From Oceanobacillus damuensis (GTDB lineage: Bacteria > Bacillota > Bacilli > Bacillales > Amphibacillaceae), in assembly GCF_001618145.1 (NCBI RefSeq), contig NZ_LQNF01000005.1, forward strand, positions 165,614 to 229,613: a stretch of DNA of 64,000 bases. The letters are read 5' to 3'. Positions 51,974 through 62,077 of this stretch are shown in pieces (position 1 is the stretch's first letter; the number at the start of each line of letters is the position of its first letter). Made by a program: the position numbers and the translations under genes. The notes under the pieces are model-generated. The model was not told the origin of the DNA. It ran no database searches and was given only the letters and a program-made list of their open reading frames with translations.

Positions 51974-52778
51974 ATGTGCGTATCTGTTCATTTAATTCTT
52001 TAAGATCATTGAGGCGTTCCATAGCTTTAACTGGTTCTTTCCGTTTCGAGTGCCAGTTCAAAAACTGGAGCGCATCATGAAGCAAGTACCAGTACATCCG
52101 CTCAAACAGGTTGCTATCAGGAGTAACACCATATTTTATCAGCCAGTCATCCCAGTTCTCCATTGGAATGTACCATTTCAGCAGCATGCCAAAATCCGTA
52201 ACAGGATCTGCAATCATCGCATTGTCCCAATCAACAAGGAAAGTATTCCCATCCTCAGTCAGGATAAGGTTGTTATGATTAATATCACAATGGCATACCA
52301 CAAGATTTTGATTACGCGTCTTCGGCAATAGTTGTTCAAGATGCTCGATAGCCTTCTGAACTTCCTTATAGTTATCAATCAGACCTCTTGAATTTAGCAT
52401 GTTTTTAATATTTATAAGGCTATCGTCCGATGTGGCAGGTTTTCTCCCCATACGGAGGAGCATATGCAATAGTTCAGAAGAATGATGTATCTTATGAAGG
52501 ATATCAGCTACACGCTGGTGCTGCATTTCATGTGCTTTCAGCGATCTTCCTTCAAGCCATTCCTGTGCGGTTATCACATCTCCATTTTCCATCCGCTTTG
52601 TCCAAATCAGCTTAGGGACGATTCCTTCAGCAGATAATACAGCGAGAAATGGAGAAGAATTACGTTTCAGAAAAAGTCGTCTATTATCTTTTTCCGCAAC
52701 AAATGCATCACCTGTAAGCCCGCCAGCAGGTGTTATTTTCCAACCAATACCTAATACTTGTTCAAGCCATTCGATCAT
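51960..52778 (-). CDS. ytmP: Aminoglycoside/choline kinase-fold protein YtmP
   Basis: 272 residues of the APH phosphotransferase family. Catalytic motifs: LVVCHCDINHNNLIL (HxDxxxxN loop) and TFLVDWDNAMIADPVTDFG (the DFG-equivalent DW/D). The N-terminal sequence WKITPAGGLTGDAFVAEKDNRRLFLKRNSSPFLAVLSAEGIVPKLIWTKR is close to B. subtilis YtmP. The substrate is not established. I prefer ATG 52778 to 52811 by homology; neither has a strong ribosome site. Confidence 0.85.
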   Translation of the reverse strand: MIEWLEQVLGIGWKITPAGGLTGDAFVAEKDNRRLFLKRNSSPFLAVLSAEGIVPKLIWTKRMENGDVITAQEWLEGRSLKAHEMQHQRVADILHKIHHSSELLHMLLRMGRKPATSDDSLINIKNMLNSRGLIDNYKEVQKAIEHLEQLLPKTRNQNLVVCHCDINHNNLILTEDGNTFLVDWDNAMIADPVTDFGMLLKWYIPMENWDDWLIKYGVTPDSNLFERMYWYLLHDALQFLNWHSKRKEPVKAMERLNDLKELNEQIRTSILK

Positions 52779-52873
52779 AACTTTTTCACATCTTTCAAAA
52801 TTAGCATTCAATAATACATTTTATAGTGATTTTCATTAAAACACAAATACGATTTTTCATTCATGAAAAATAC

Positions 52874-53800
52874 TTAATTCTTATAATTGGCTATTCCCAG
52901 TATTTTTATCGGGGCAGTCTGCTTAATTATTTCATTTGATCGGCATAGGTCGGTTTGACCATCTACCTGATACAGTATAGGTTGCTCGGAAACTATTTTC
53001 AATGTTTTCGCCTGGAGTGCTTCCACCTCATTGTATGCAGCATGCTTGCCAAAGAAAACCGTTATAAACAGAGCGAGAACCTTCCATTTGGAAATCGAAT
53101 GAATAATGAGGATTGGAAGAATCTCAGGCTGTATCACTGCATGCGGAATAATCTTCATTCCACCGCCATAATAAGGATGATTTCCAATTGAAACCATCCA
53201 GCACTTGTGAAGTGTCTTCACTTTGCCGTCGGCTTCCACAGTAATGGACATTGGCTTAAATTTCACTAAAACTTGTAAAAGTGCGATAACATAACTTACT
53301 GTACCAAGTCCGATCGAATTAAAAAGGTTTTTGTAGTTCGATTCATTTACTGTCTTTGCGACCTCAGCATCGAAGCCAAAACCGATACTGTTTGCAAATT
53401 TCCGCGGTTGTTTACCTGGCTGACTGTATTTCCCGACCCAATAATCCAACATATGGTCAGCTTTTGTAATCTTCTTTAAAATCTGCTGTGGACTGCCTTT
53501 TATGCCACTGCCTCTGGCAAAGTCATTTCCGGAACCACCCGGAATAAAGCCTATCGGAATTTCTACCGTTGATAATCCGTTTATAACTTCATGGATCGTG
53601 CCATCACCGCCAATAACGATGATTGTCTTGCCTGCTGGATTACCAGAGATATGTTTTGCCATCTCTTCTGCGTGCCCCTCGTATTCCGTAAAATAATGTT
53701 TGCTTTCCATTTGACGGTAGATGGAACTTTGCTGAATATCCGAAAATATTCGCTTTGCCCGCCCAAAGCCAGCTTTCGGATTAATGATAAAAATATACAT
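52874..53800 (-). CDS. ytlR: Diacylglycerol kinase-family lipid kinase YtlR
   Basis: 308 residues of the DAGK catalytic family. Motifs: FIINPKAGFGRAKRIF at the start, the nucleotide loop VIGGDGTIHEVINGL (about 63-77) and IPIGFIPGGSGNDFARG. Corresponds by sequence and position to B. subtilis YtlR. It probably phosphorylates a membrane lipid. The gene starts 3 bases after the ytlQ stop, so both are translated from one message. Confidence 0.85.
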   Translation of the reverse strand: MYIFIINPKAGFGRAKRIFSDIQQSSIYRQMESKHYFTEYEGHAEEMAKHISGNPAGKTIIVIGGDGTIHEVINGLSTVEIPIGFIPGGSGNDFARGSGIKGSPQQILKKITKADHMLDYWVGKYSQPGKQPRKFANSIGFGFDAEVAKTVNESNYKNLFNSIGLGTVSYVIALLQVLVKFKPMSITVEADGKVKTLHKCWMVSIGNHPYYGGGMKIIPHAVIQPEILPILIIHSISKWKVLALFITVFFGKHAAYNEVEALQAKTLKIVSEQPILYQVDGQTDLCRSNEIIKQTAPIKILGIANYKN

Positions 53801-53803
53801 GAC

Positions 53804-54754
53804 TTATTCCCTTACAATGCCAAATGAATTCGAATCACTGCCGCTATCCCATTCCGGACGTTTCATGGAGGTTGTCTGACATGTTTTCAGTAATGCCTCT
53901 GCCGTTTTTAATTGGGTGCTTTTCAGTGGTGAGGACAGCTGACGCTTTTCCTGAAACCAATCTGCATAGTTTTTCTGACCAATCAGCTTTGTATTGTAAG
54001 GCTCTGTTGCATATACAATCGAGTTTGTTCGGGACAATACAGTTTTCTTTATTGGAAAATCAATAGAATAGCTTGATAATATACTGTTAATCAGTTTTTC
54101 AGAACGTTTTAAAGCGATCAGCGGACTTAGTATCTTAGTATACTCATTACCTTTTTCAAGCGTCCATGAACGCTCATCACCTGCCATGATAACCGTATCA
54201 GGACTTTTCTCAAGAAAATGAATAATTTCAATGCCAATGGGACTGATCAGTAAAATCTCCGTTTCAATCGGTGCCTTTTTTATCGCAAATATTGGAAAAT
54301 ACATGATTAAGTATGTATCCGGAAATCGTTGCATCATATATTTCAGGAGCGGATCATCATAATAATCACCATTTACAAAAGAAGTTTCCGTTACTGTTGT
54401 CGTTGCCCATTTCATTTGGAAGCGAAAAAGTTTATCTAAAAAATATTGCTTTAACTCTGCTTCCGTATCCGGAAGATCTGCATATTCACTCGGTTCCTGC
54501 TTTGTCTCCTCCACTGGTTCAGGCTCTTGTGATCGTTTCAATTTATTCTTAAGTTTGGAAAATCTGCTCATGGCAGGTTGTTCTGTTTCTGGCTCTGCCT
54601 CAGGTTCCTCGGCAGCAAGCAATTGAGGATTTTTCCATATACTGTAAAGTTTATTCCAGTTATCCTTCTTTAAACGGATATATTGTGTTGGATAACGATA
54701 TGTATCCCACTCGTATCGTGATACATAATCCTGAAGTTTAATTAACTGTGCGAT
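53804..54754 (-). CDS. ytlQ: YtlQ-like protein with ATC start codon
   Basis: 316 residues if started at ATC 54754. The frame is closed upstream by TAA and holds no ATG, GTG or TTG before codon 45, yet codons 2-44 read like coding sequence (AQLIKLQDYVSRYEWDTYRY, then PTQYIRLKKDNWNKLYSIW) and AGGAGGTGTAACCT sits directly before ATC at 8 bases. A start at TTG 54622 would drop this conserved-looking part and has no ribosome site. The middle is acidic and disordered (about 45-90). The C-terminal domain (FPDTYLIMYFPIFAIKKAPIETEILLISP) is of unknown function. Position matches B. subtilis ytlQ. Confidence 0.75.
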   Translation of the reverse strand: MAQLIKLQDYVSRYEWDTYRYPTQYIRLKKDNWNKLYSIWKNPQLLAAEEPEAEPETEQPAMSRFSKLKNKLKRSQEPEPVEETKQEPSEYADLPDTEAELKQYFLDKLFRFQMKWATTTVTETSFVNGDYYDDPLLKYMMQRFPDTYLIMYFPIFAIKKAPIETEILLISPIGIEIIHFLEKSPDTVIMAGDERSWTLEKGNEYTKILSPLIALKRSEKLINSILSSYSIDFPIKKTVLSRTNSIVYATEPYNTKLIGQKNYADWFQEKRQLSSPLKSTQLKTAEALLKTCQTTSMKRPEWDSGSDSNSFGIVRE

Positions 54755-54778
54755 AGGTTACACCTCCTAATAATAGTG

Positions 54779-54812
54779 GAGCGTGCTGCAGTTACGTATA
54801 CAGCACGCTATA
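54779..54812 (-). promoter_or_regulatory. Leader hairpin just upstream of the ytlQ ribosome site
   Basis: AGCGTGCTG and CAGCACGCT arms with a 13-base loop; no T-run. The ytlQ AGGAGG lies about 15 bases further on. It could affect translation or mark the end of the preceding gene. Confidence 0.4.
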
Positions 54813-54929
54813 ATTGACACGGGAAATATCCTAAAACCCCTGAACGAGGCAGGCAACGTTTCTTGATGTTACACTTGATTCCGCTCATTTCGGGAATTTC
54901 CCGGCGGCTATGAATATTTTTGCAATTGG

Positions 54930-55484
54930 TCATTTGAGCATATATCGCTCCACCACTTCATATTTTGGTGACTTTGATGGATGAATGCGGAACAGTATTA
55001 CATCTGCTACATGCATCGTCTGCTTATCTGTAAACTGCTTGTGCAGGCCAGGTAATGTCTCTTCAGATAAAGAACGCTTTCCTGCCCATTTTTTCGCCAG
55101 TGTAATATGTGGTCGGTATGCACGGTTTTCTTTTTCAAAGCCGATTTTCCGGGCACAATTCTCTACGGTTTGCTGGAGTTCGAATAATCTCTCCGTACGT
55201 TCCACCCCTGCCCATAAAACACGAGGTTTACTCGGATTGCCAAATGTACCTATACCTCCGACACTCAGATTAAAAGTCTGCAGTTCCTGCACTGCCTGCA
55301 ATTCCTGCTTCAATTGTACGACTTTATTATCGGCAGCTTCACCGATAAACTTTAGAGTGATGTGCAGCTCCTCTTTGTTCGGCCATTGCTTGTACGGCAA
55401 TTGTTCCTTCAATTTGTGCTGCCATACGGAAAAAAATGCTTGAAGCTCCTCTGGCAGTTGGATGGCTATAAAATAATGTGACAT
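54930..55484 (-). CDS. thpR: RNA 2',3'-cyclic phosphodiesterase (ThpR/LigT)
   Basis: 184 residues of the 2H phosphoesterase fold. Both HxT motifs are intact: LHITLKFIG (about 43) and PHITLAKKW (about 125). Such enzymes open 2',3'-cyclic phosphates on RNA, or ligate tRNA halves in vitro. Corresponds to B. subtilis YtlP. GAGGGAT precedes the ATG. Confidence 0.92.
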   Translation of the reverse strand: MSHYFIAIQLPEELQAFFSVWQHKLKEQLPYKQWPNKEELHITLKFIGEAADNKVVQLKQELQAVQELQTFNLSVGGIGTFGNPSKPRVLWAGVERTERLFELQQTVENCARKIGFEKENRAYRPHITLAKKWAGKRSLSEETLPGLHKQFTDKQTMHVADVILFRIHPSKSPKYEVVERYMLK

Positions 55485-55543
55485 AATCGATCCCTCATTT
55501 TTTCCAGGCTAAACACTTCATGCACTGTCAATCCGATCCGATG

Positions 55544-56272
55544 TCATGCTTCCGATGGTGACTTTAAAGAAATACAATACTCCAGTTCGCCTTTAGTCAG
55601 TTCACGGTATTTACCAAGCCTGAGGCCGTTATCCAGCTTCAATTCTCCCATGCTCAGACGTTTCAGGTAAATCACTTTCTTCCCTACCGCTTCGAACATC
55701 CGCTTCACCTGATGGAACTTCCCTTCAGTAATCGTAACTTCAACCTCTGAAATTTCACCATTTCTCAAAATGACAAGTTCTCCCGGTTTCGCTTGATAAC
55801 CGTCCTCCAACACGACACCTCCCCGAAAGGTTGTGATATCTGCTTCCGTTACGTTGCCATCAATCCTTGCAAAATACGTTTTTCCGACATTCTTTTTTGG
55901 AGAAACGAGCTGATGTGCCAAGTCACCATCATTGGTAAGAAGCAGAAGCCCTTCTGTATCTTTATCAAGACGTCCAACCGGAAACGGATTGAAATGCCGG
56001 ACGTCTTCACCAAGCAGGTCGATTACCGTTTTCTCGCGAGCGTCTGTTGTTGCCGATACATAGCCTGGTGCCTTGTTCATCATTAAATAAATATATTTCT
56101 GATAACGGACAATTTCCCCATTTACGGCAATCTCATCTGCAAACGGTTCGACTTTCATACCACTATCTTTTACAACAGTTCCATTAACGGTAACCTGTTT
56201 CTTCTTTAATAAAGTTTTTACATCTTTTCTGCTTCCAATTCCCATGTTCGAAAGCAATTTATCAAGACGCAT
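55544..56272 (-). CDS. Pseudouridine synthase, RsuA family
   Basis: 242 residues: an N-terminal S4 RNA-binding domain (MRLDKLLSNMGIGSRKDVKTLLKKKQVTVNG) and a RsuA-type catalytic domain with the active aspartate in GRLDKDTEGLLLLTNDG (about 103-119), then KTYFARIDG, EGKFHQVKRMFEAVGKKVIYLKRLSMG. It modifies a uridine in 16S rRNA (position 516 in E. coli). Three ATGs in a row follow AAAAGGAGA; the third has the best spacing. The ytgP gene ends 13 bases upstream. Confidence 0.9.
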   Translation of the reverse strand: MRLDKLLSNMGIGSRKDVKTLLKKKQVTVNGTVVKDSGMKVEPFADEIAVNGEIVRYQKYIYLMMNKAPGYVSATTDAREKTVIDLLGEDVRHFNPFPVGRLDKDTEGLLLLTNDGDLAHQLVSPKKNVGKTYFARIDGNVTEADITTFRGGVVLEDGYQAKPGELVILRNGEISEVEVTITEGKFHQVKRMFEAVGKKVIYLKRLSMGELKLDNGLRLGKYRELTKGELEYCISLKSPSEA

Positions 56273-56285
56273 CATCATTCTCCTT

Positions 56286-57902
56286 TTACCTTCTTAAAAA
56301 TCTGCCCACTAAAGGAATTCTTCCCCCGAAGATTCGTTCCAGCAATGTGGATGAATAGGCAAGTCCCAAATAGACGACTGCCCCGCCAGATGCGCCGATT
56401 GCAAGCATAACAATCGCGGCCCAGCGTTCTTCTTCGTAAGGAATGAATAACCCCATAATTCCTTTGAGAATCCAGACGACAATACACATTACCAATGTAA
56501 AAATGATGATGAGGATCGTCCGTTTAATCGTTTGTTTAAACCTGAAATCAATGGCAGTTTTAATCCTCCAGAAGTTTAGTATAACAGCAATGCCTGCAGC
56601 AATTGCAGTACCGAAGATTGCCCCTTTTGCACCAAACATATGGATCAGCTGACTGTTCAATAGGACCTTTGCAAAAAGACCCGCCAATAGACTGATTACC
56701 GCATAATTTTGCTGATCGATCCCCTGAAGAATCCCCGATGTTACAGTGAACAGGGCAAACAGGAGTGCAACAGGTGCATACCATGTGAGCAATGTACCGG
56801 TTACAGCTATATCCTCCATCCCATATAAAGAACCATATACTTCGTCAGAAAGAATGGCTATTCCTACAGAAGCCGGAATGACAAGGACTAGTATAATCTG
56901 TAATGCCTGATTAATCTGCGTTGTAAACAGTTGATCGTCTTTTTTCGTAAACGATTCGGTCAAGCTCGGCAGCATCGCCAGTGAAAGACCAGTGGCAATT
57001 GTCATCGGAATAATAACCACTTTATGTCCGTACGTTAGGATAGCAGCAGCTGCCGGCACCCAAACGTCGCTCCGACCGCTGGCAACCATCGCCGGTTCAA
57101 AAGTAAACTGATCGATTATTTGATATAAAGGAATTGCCAGTCCAACAAGCACAAACGGCCCTGCATAACGGAATAGCTCTTTAAACAAATCTCCAATCTG
57201 AAAATCATACGTATAACGTTGCTGGGCAATCTGCCGCTGGAGAAATGGCTTGCGTTTTTTCCAGTAAACAGCCAATACGACACAGGAAGCAATCGCCCCA
57301 ATAAAAGCAGCAAAAGTGGAAAAACCGACAGCGGTCGTGACAGAACCACCCAGCAATTGGATGATAATGTACGACCCAACCAAGATAAACACAATCCTGA
57401 CAATCTGTTCGACGACCTGGGAAACCGCTGTAGGCCCCATTGATTGGTGTCCCTGGAAAAACCCGCGGACAATACTCATGGAAGGGATAATGATTAGTGC
57501 AAAACTGACCATTCGTGTAACAAAAGCTACGTCTTCAGCGGTCACTTCCGCTTCATCCCCGGTAATTTGCATTTGTGCAAGCCAGTCAGCACTGAAGAAC
57601 AAAATCAGGAATGCAACGAAGCCTGTGCCAAGCATCAGGGTACTTCCTGCTTTAAACATTCGCATTCCGGTCTCATAGTCGCCGAGTGAATTATATTTGG
57701 AAACAAATTTGGATACCGCTACCGGAATCCCAACTGTAGAAATACTGATGAAAATACTATATGGTGTGTATGCATATCCGTACATCGCACCGCCCTCTGC
57801 ACCCACTAGCGCATTAAACGGAATCAGATAGATCATACCAAGAAATTTCGACAAAAACGATGCACCCGTTAAAAGCATCGTACCTCTTACTATTTTTGAC
57901 AT
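56286..57902 (-). CDS. murJ: MOP-family flippase, YtgP (MurJ-like)
   Basis: 538 residues with 14 predicted helices, a MOP/MATE-type exporter. N terminus KIVRGTMLLTGASFLSKFLGMIYLIPFNALVGAEGGAMYGYAYTPYSIFISISTVGIPVAVSKFVSKYN, then VRGFFQGHQSMGPTAVSQVVEQIVRI, which is the SpoVB/YtgP group. B. subtilis YtgP is the lipid II flippase MurJ; paralogues SpoVB and YkvU are hard to separate by eye, but the genomic position next to the RsuA-type gene favours YtgP. Ribosome site weak (GGGTGA). Confidence 0.85.
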   Translation of the reverse strand: MSKIVRGTMLLTGASFLSKFLGMIYLIPFNALVGAEGGAMYGYAYTPYSIFISISTVGIPVAVSKFVSKYNSLGDYETGMRMFKAGSTLMLGTGFVAFLILFFSADWLAQMQITGDEAEVTAEDVAFVTRMVSFALIIIPSMSIVRGFFQGHQSMGPTAVSQVVEQIVRIVFILVGSYIIIQLLGGSVTTAVGFSTFAAFIGAIASCVVLAVYWKKRKPFLQRQIAQQRYTYDFQIGDLFKELFRYAGPFVLVGLAIPLYQIIDQFTFEPAMVASGRSDVWVPAAAAILTYGHKVVIIPMTIATGLSLAMLPSLTESFTKKDDQLFTTQINQALQIILVLVIPASVGIAILSDEVYGSLYGMEDIAVTGTLLTWYAPVALLFALFTVTSGILQGIDQQNYAVISLLAGLFAKVLLNSQLIHMFGAKGAIFGTAIAAGIAVILNFWRIKTAIDFRFKQTIKRTILIIIFTLVMCIVVWILKGIMGLFIPYEEERWAAIVMLAIGASGGAVVYLGLAYSSTLLERIFGGRIPLVGRFLRR

Positions 57903-58126
57903 CACTTCACCCGCATCTTAGCAATCTTGTTTGATCACTGCGACTTCCCCGCCTGCAGTGTACTCTTTTTAAATCCAACATTCATTTTACCATACTTAAA
58001 CTACACTTTCTTCAAATAACATTCGTCACAAAACTCATTTTTTGTCGATTATAGAACTTTGCATAATGTAAATTTGAGTGGAACAGCAGATAAGTGGTAA
58101 TATACTTACGAAAGGAATGAATCGAA

Positions 58127-59401
58127 TTGACATATGATGTAATCGTAATTGGCGGTGGTCCGTCCGGTCTGATGGCAGCGATATCCGCAGCAGAGCACGG
58201 CGCAAAAACAATACTGCTTGAAAAAGGGAAAAAACTCGGGAAAAAGCTTGCCATTTCAGGTGGTGGAAGATGTAATGTGACAAACCGGCTCCCACAGGAG
58301 GAAGTAATCAAACATATCCCTGGAAATGGTAAGTTTCTATATAGCGCTTTTTCCGTTTTTAATAACTATGATATTATCGATTTCTTTGAAGATATGGGGG
58401 TAGCATTGAAGGAAGAGGATCACGGCCGTATGTTTCCTGTCTCCAATTCGGCTCAAAGTGTTGTAACCGCACTTATCGATAAACTGAGTGAGTTAAATGT
58501 AACCGTAAAAATGAATACAAAAGTGGAGGCAGTCCATTACGACGAGACAATTCATTCTGTCATTCTGACGGATGGGCAAAAGCTCCATACGAAGGCCATT
58601 GTGATAGCTGCCGGGGGAAAAGCGGTACCACACACCGGGTCAACCGGTGATGGCTATGCATGGGCAAAAAAAGCCGGACATACGATAACCGAGCTTTATC
58701 CGACAGAAGTTGCGCTCACGTCGAAAGAGCCATTCATCAAAAATAAAAGCCTGCAAGGACTCTCCCTGCGCAGCGTGGACTTGTCCGTATTAAATAAAAA
58801 AGGCAAACCAATCATCACACATAGAATGGATATGATTTTTACGCATTTCGGTATATCTGGCCCAGCAGTATTGCGATGTTCCCAATTCGTCGTAAAAGAG
58901 CTTATGAAGGGGCAGAAAGAGGTTCCAATGGTACTCGACGCCCTGCCAGAGGAAAAGGAAGAGAAGCTGCTTCAGGATATTCTGAACTCTATGGAGGAAA
59001 ATCCGAAAAAAGCATTCAAAAACATTGTCAAAGGAATCGTACCGGAACGACTTCTGACGTTTATACTTGAACAGAATCAAGTCAGCGATGAGCAGAAATG
59101 TGCAAATGTATCCAAGGAAACAGTGCGTTCCATCGTCCATTCGATTAAAAATTTTTCATTTTATGTCCATGGCTCCCTCCCGCTGGAGAAAGCCTTTGTA
59201 ACTGGAGGGGGCATTTCCATTAAAGAGATCGTACCAAATACGATGCAGTCAAAAATCATGCACGGACTTTACTTTTGTGGGGAAATATTGGATATCCATG
59301 GCTATACAGGTGGCTATAATATTACTTCTGCTCTTGTCACGGGGAGACTGGCCGGCATGAATGCAGCTGAAGAAGCTTCCTATATGGTATATGATTCCTA
59401 G
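58127..59401 (+). CDS. ytfP: Flavoprotein YtfP (BaiN/HI0933 family)
   Basis: 424 residues. FAD-binding [49 protein letters not shown] (about 4-52), [29 protein letters not shown] and the C-terminal [28 protein letters not shown] are typical of the HI0933/BaiN family of FAD oxidoreductases. TTG start at 58127, with AAAGGA about 10 bases upstream; an out-of-frame ATG lies closer. Divergent from ytgP. The reaction is not known. Confidence 0.9.
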   Translation: MTYDVIVIGGGPSGLMAAISAAEHGAKTILLEKGKKLGKKLAISGGGRCNVTNRLPQEEVIKHIPGNGKFLYSAFSVFNNYDIIDFFEDMGVALKEEDHGRMFPVSNSAQSVVTALIDKLSELNVTVKMNTKVEAVHYDETIHSVILTDGQKLHTKAIVIAAGGKAVPHTGSTGDGYAWAKKAGHTITELYPTEVALTSKEPFIKNKSLQGLSLRSVDLSVLNKKGKPIITHRMDMIFTHFGISGPAVLRCSQFVVKELMKGQKEVPMVLDALPEEKEEKLLQDILNSMEENPKKAFKNIVKGIVPERLLTFILEQNQVSDEQKCANVSKETVRSIVHSIKNFSFYVHGSLPLEKAFVTGGGISIKEIVPNTMQSKIMHGLYFCGEILDIHGYTGGYNITSALVTGRLAGMNAAEEASYMVYDS

Positions 59402-59467
59402 CATGTTTTTGCCGTGTTGAGTCATCCTAAACCTGTCTGAAACTTTAACTGAAGGGATTGATGATGA

Positions 59468-59647
59468 ATGCAAAAGAACGGTAACTGGTTGCCAATACTT
59501 GCTTCAGTCGGTGTAGGAGCTGCAGCGTACTATACGATGACAAGAAATAATCAAAACCTCGGTCAAACCGTGCAGAAAATGATGCCTTTTCTAACTGGGG
59601 GCGGCGGTTCCAATTCCGGTTCAATGGGTCCTTACGGCATGAGTTAA
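59468..59647 (+). CDS. Small glycine-rich protein with one hydrophobic helix (59 aa)
   Basis: Starts MQKNGNWLPILASVGVGAAA, continues YYTMTRNNQNLGQTVQKMM and ends in a glycine/serine tail. It looks like a short membrane helix followed by a soluble tail. AAGGGA lies upstream at a somewhat long spacing. A good terminator follows. Family not certain; similar small proteins occur in other Bacillaceae. Confidence 0.6.
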   Translation: MQKNGNWLPILASVGVGAAAYYTMTRNNQNLGQTVQKMMPFLTGGGGSNSGSMGPYGMS

Positions 59648-59654
59648 TCAGATA

Positions 59655-59697
59655 AAAAGGGAAGTTCCTGACATTATTTGGTGCTTCCCTTTTTTTA
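59655..59697 (+). terminator. Terminator of the 59-aa gene
   Basis: AAGGGAAG and CTTCCCTT arms with seven T. Confidence 0.82.
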
Positions 59698-59785
59698 TTT
59701 TTTTAAAAATAGACTGGTATCGTTGCATTTCCCAGTGTATAATGAAAAAATTAGAGAAATATTTACTATGGGGGGAGAGTAATAT

Positions 59786-60967
59786 ATGAAACGATATGGT
59801 TTACTCGCACGAATTATTACAGCAATCATTCTTGGTATTGCCATTGGCTCATTTGCAAATGAATGGTTCATCCGACTGTTTGCTACTTTCAATGGACTAT
59901 TTGGCAACTTTTTAGGTTTTATTATCCCACTGATTATCATTGGTTTCATCATTCCTGGTATCGGGTTTATGGGTAGAGGAGCAGGAAAACTGTTAGGATT
60001 GACTGCTTTCCTTGCCTATGCTTCCACAATCATTGCAGGAACGATAGCATTTTTCACAGCAAAAAGCCTGTATCCAACAATTCTTAGCGGCCAGTCCATG
60101 GAAATTTTTACAGACCCGACGGAAGGATTAAGTGAAGCATTTTTTAATGTGGAAATGACACCACCAATGGAAGTTATTACCGCGCTTCTAATTTCCTTTG
60201 TAATTGGTATCGGAATAGCAGCCATTAAAAGCGATGCACTGCTTAAACTTTCCAATGATTTCCGTGACATTATTCAGCTTGTCATCGAAAGGTTCATCAT
60301 TCCTTTGCTGCCGTTCCATATATTTGGTATTTTCGCCAATATGACACATGCCGGTCAGGTTGCAACAATCTTAAGTGTCTTTGCAAAAGTTTTTATTATG
60401 ATCGTCATTTTGCATGTACTCTACTTAATTATCCAATATTCAGTTGCAGGCTCATTAAGCAAACAAAATCCTTTAATAATGCTTAAAAAAATGTCTCCAG
60501 CTTATTTTACGGCACTTGGTACACAATCATCGGCAGCAACCATTCCGGTAACTCTGCAACACTCCAAAACATTGAAGGTACGTGAAAACACTGCTGACTT
60601 TACCGTTCCGCTGCTGGCAAACATTCACTTGTCTGGAAGTACCATAACAATTCTTAGCTGTGCAATGGCAGTATTGTTCCTGCAAGGTGATTCCATCGAA
60701 TTCACAACCGTCCTGCCATTTCTGTTAATGCTAGGCGTAACTATGGTTGCAGCTCCAGGTGTTCCCGGTGGTGCTGTTATGGCGGCAATCGGATTATTGG
60801 ACACCATGCTCGGATTCGGGCCAACAATGGTATCTCTTATGATTGCCCTATACCTGTCACAGGACAGCTTCGGCACTGCATGTAATGTAACCGGTGATGG
60901 AGCAATCACATCAATAACAGATAGCCTAAGTAAAAAATGGAACGTTACAGAAACAGATAAAGCATAA
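59786..60967 (+). CDS. Dicarboxylate/amino acid:cation symporter (DAACS family)
   Basis: 393 residues. Hallmarks: the serine-rich hairpin FTALGTQSSAATIPVTL (about 248-264), helix 7 region NIHLSGSTITILSCAMAVLFLQG, the re-entrant APGVPGGAVMAAIG and helix 8 residues in LYLSQDSFGTACNVTGDGAI, where the D...N...D pattern binds cation and substrate. Imports glutamate, aspartate or a C4 acid with Na+ or H+. GGGGGGAG precedes the ATG. Single gene with terminator. Confidence 0.9.
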   Translation: MKRYGLLARIITAIILGIAIGSFANEWFIRLFATFNGLFGNFLGFIIPLIIIGFIIPGIGFMGRGAGKLLGLTAFLAYASTIIAGTIAFFTAKSLYPTILSGQSMEIFTDPTEGLSEAFFNVEMTPPMEVITALLISFVIGIGIAAIKSDALLKLSNDFRDIIQLVIERFIIPLLPFHIFGIFANMTHAGQVATILSVFAKVFIMIVILHVLYLIIQYSVAGSLSKQNPLIMLKKMSPAYFTALGTQSSAATIPVTLQHSKTLKVRENTADFTVPLLANIHLSGSTITILSCAMAVLFLQGDSIEFTTVLPFLLMLGVTMVAAPGVPGGAVMAAIGLLDTMLGFGPTMVSLMIALYLSQDSFGTACNVTGDGAITSITDSLSKKWNVTETDKA

Positions 60968-60975
60968 ATCAAAAG

Positions 60976-61009
60976 AGATGAAACCATGAAATGTGGTTTC
61001 ATCTTTTTT
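60976..61009 (+). terminator. DAACS symporter terminator
   Basis: AGATGAAACCA and TGGTTTCATCT arms followed by TTTTTT, 8 bases past the stop. Confidence 0.88.
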
Positions 61010-61260
61010 GGTTTGTGTAGGGGCTGGTTGGTTTGGCTTTCAGGCTGATATATACACGCTACGGCAAATTTAATCTTAGAATTATTCATAATACAACAGC
61101 ATGGAAGAAAGTTATACCGCCCCGTTGACACTAGCCATGTCTCATGGACTCCAGCTCGGTTACCGTTTCCAGGAGATACTTGTAAAATACAGAGTACCAA
61201 TAGAGCCTTTCGTGATAATAAGTAATTCAAATATAATAATAACAGTAATCAAGCATTCCC

Positions 61261-61674
61261 TTACTTTGCGTCTTTTTCGCGGAAGCTTAATGGGAATAAT
61301 ATAGGGAAAAACATCATTACCCCTCCCAGCGGAACACAAATACAACAGATGCTTATGATTCGTAAAATTCGATAATGCTTATCGTCCTTCAATAGATGGT
61401 ATCTGTTATTTGCAACGTGAAACCCCACGTGTATCGAAAAAGTTATGGTCAAATAGAGGAGATAGTATGCAGATAGCAGCAATAAAAATGTAAAAGCATT
61501 AGAATTATCAGCCTCATAAAGCCCCAGAACCATAGCAATCGCTATGTGAAAGGCAAATAGCGGCAATATAATTTTACATGTTATCTTTATTGTGTAAAAT
61601 GCCTTTTTAAAGGAGCGAGAATCAAGCAATTTTTGGAACTTTTCTCTATACTTCCACACAACCTGCCACCCCAT
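61261..61674 (-). CDS. Hypothetical membrane protein (137 aa)
   Basis: 137 residues with three or four hydrophobic helices (IILPLFAFHIAIAMVLGL, FTFLLLLSAYYLLYLTITFSI, ISICCICVPLGGVMMFFPILF) and basic ends. The ribosome site is weak (AACAGGA). I do not recognise the family. It lies alone between the DAACS gene and the glycosyltransferase, facing the former. Confidence 0.55.
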   Translation of the reverse strand: MGWQVVWKYREKFQKLLDSRSFKKAFYTIKITCKIILPLFAFHIAIAMVLGLYEADNSNAFTFLLLLSAYYLLYLTITFSIHVGFHVANNRYHLLKDDKHYRILRIISICCICVPLGGVMMFFPILFPLSFREKDAK

Positions 61675-61976
61675 TTTTTAATCCTGTTACCGGATTTCCC
61701 AGTAGGCCTGTGTTCCGCTTTTTTAAACTTCACACAGTCCTCCTATTCCGGGAGCAGGCAGCCAACCCAAATAAGTCCTTCCATTTTTATGGATAACATA
61801 TGAAAGAGATATTCTAGAATACATCCTGCTTATTAAATTGAAAATTACTAACGAGAAATGCATAGATTATCTGTAAATTCAATCCCCAATAACAAAATAT
61901 AGAATGTATACAAATTTAAATAAATGTACCATTACAAAAAACAATTGCTATCAGGATAAGTAAAATTTAAAAAGAA
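61675..61976. other. AT-rich intergenic region
   Basis: About 300 bases with no supported gene. I see no known RNA or repeat in it. Confidence 0.4.
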
Positions 61977-62033
61977 AAAATCCGATCTAATTCGAATTGT
62001 AACGAAAGAATCTTGAATCATAGTTCGGATTTT
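61977..62033 (-). terminator. Possible terminator of the GT4 gene
   Basis: AAAATCCGA and TCGGATTTT arms around a long (39-base) loop; the minus strand reads on into TTTTTTC. Confidence 0.45.
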
Positions 62034-62077
62034 CCTATAATTAAATACACTTTTGTCCAAGCCTCATTTTATCCTTC

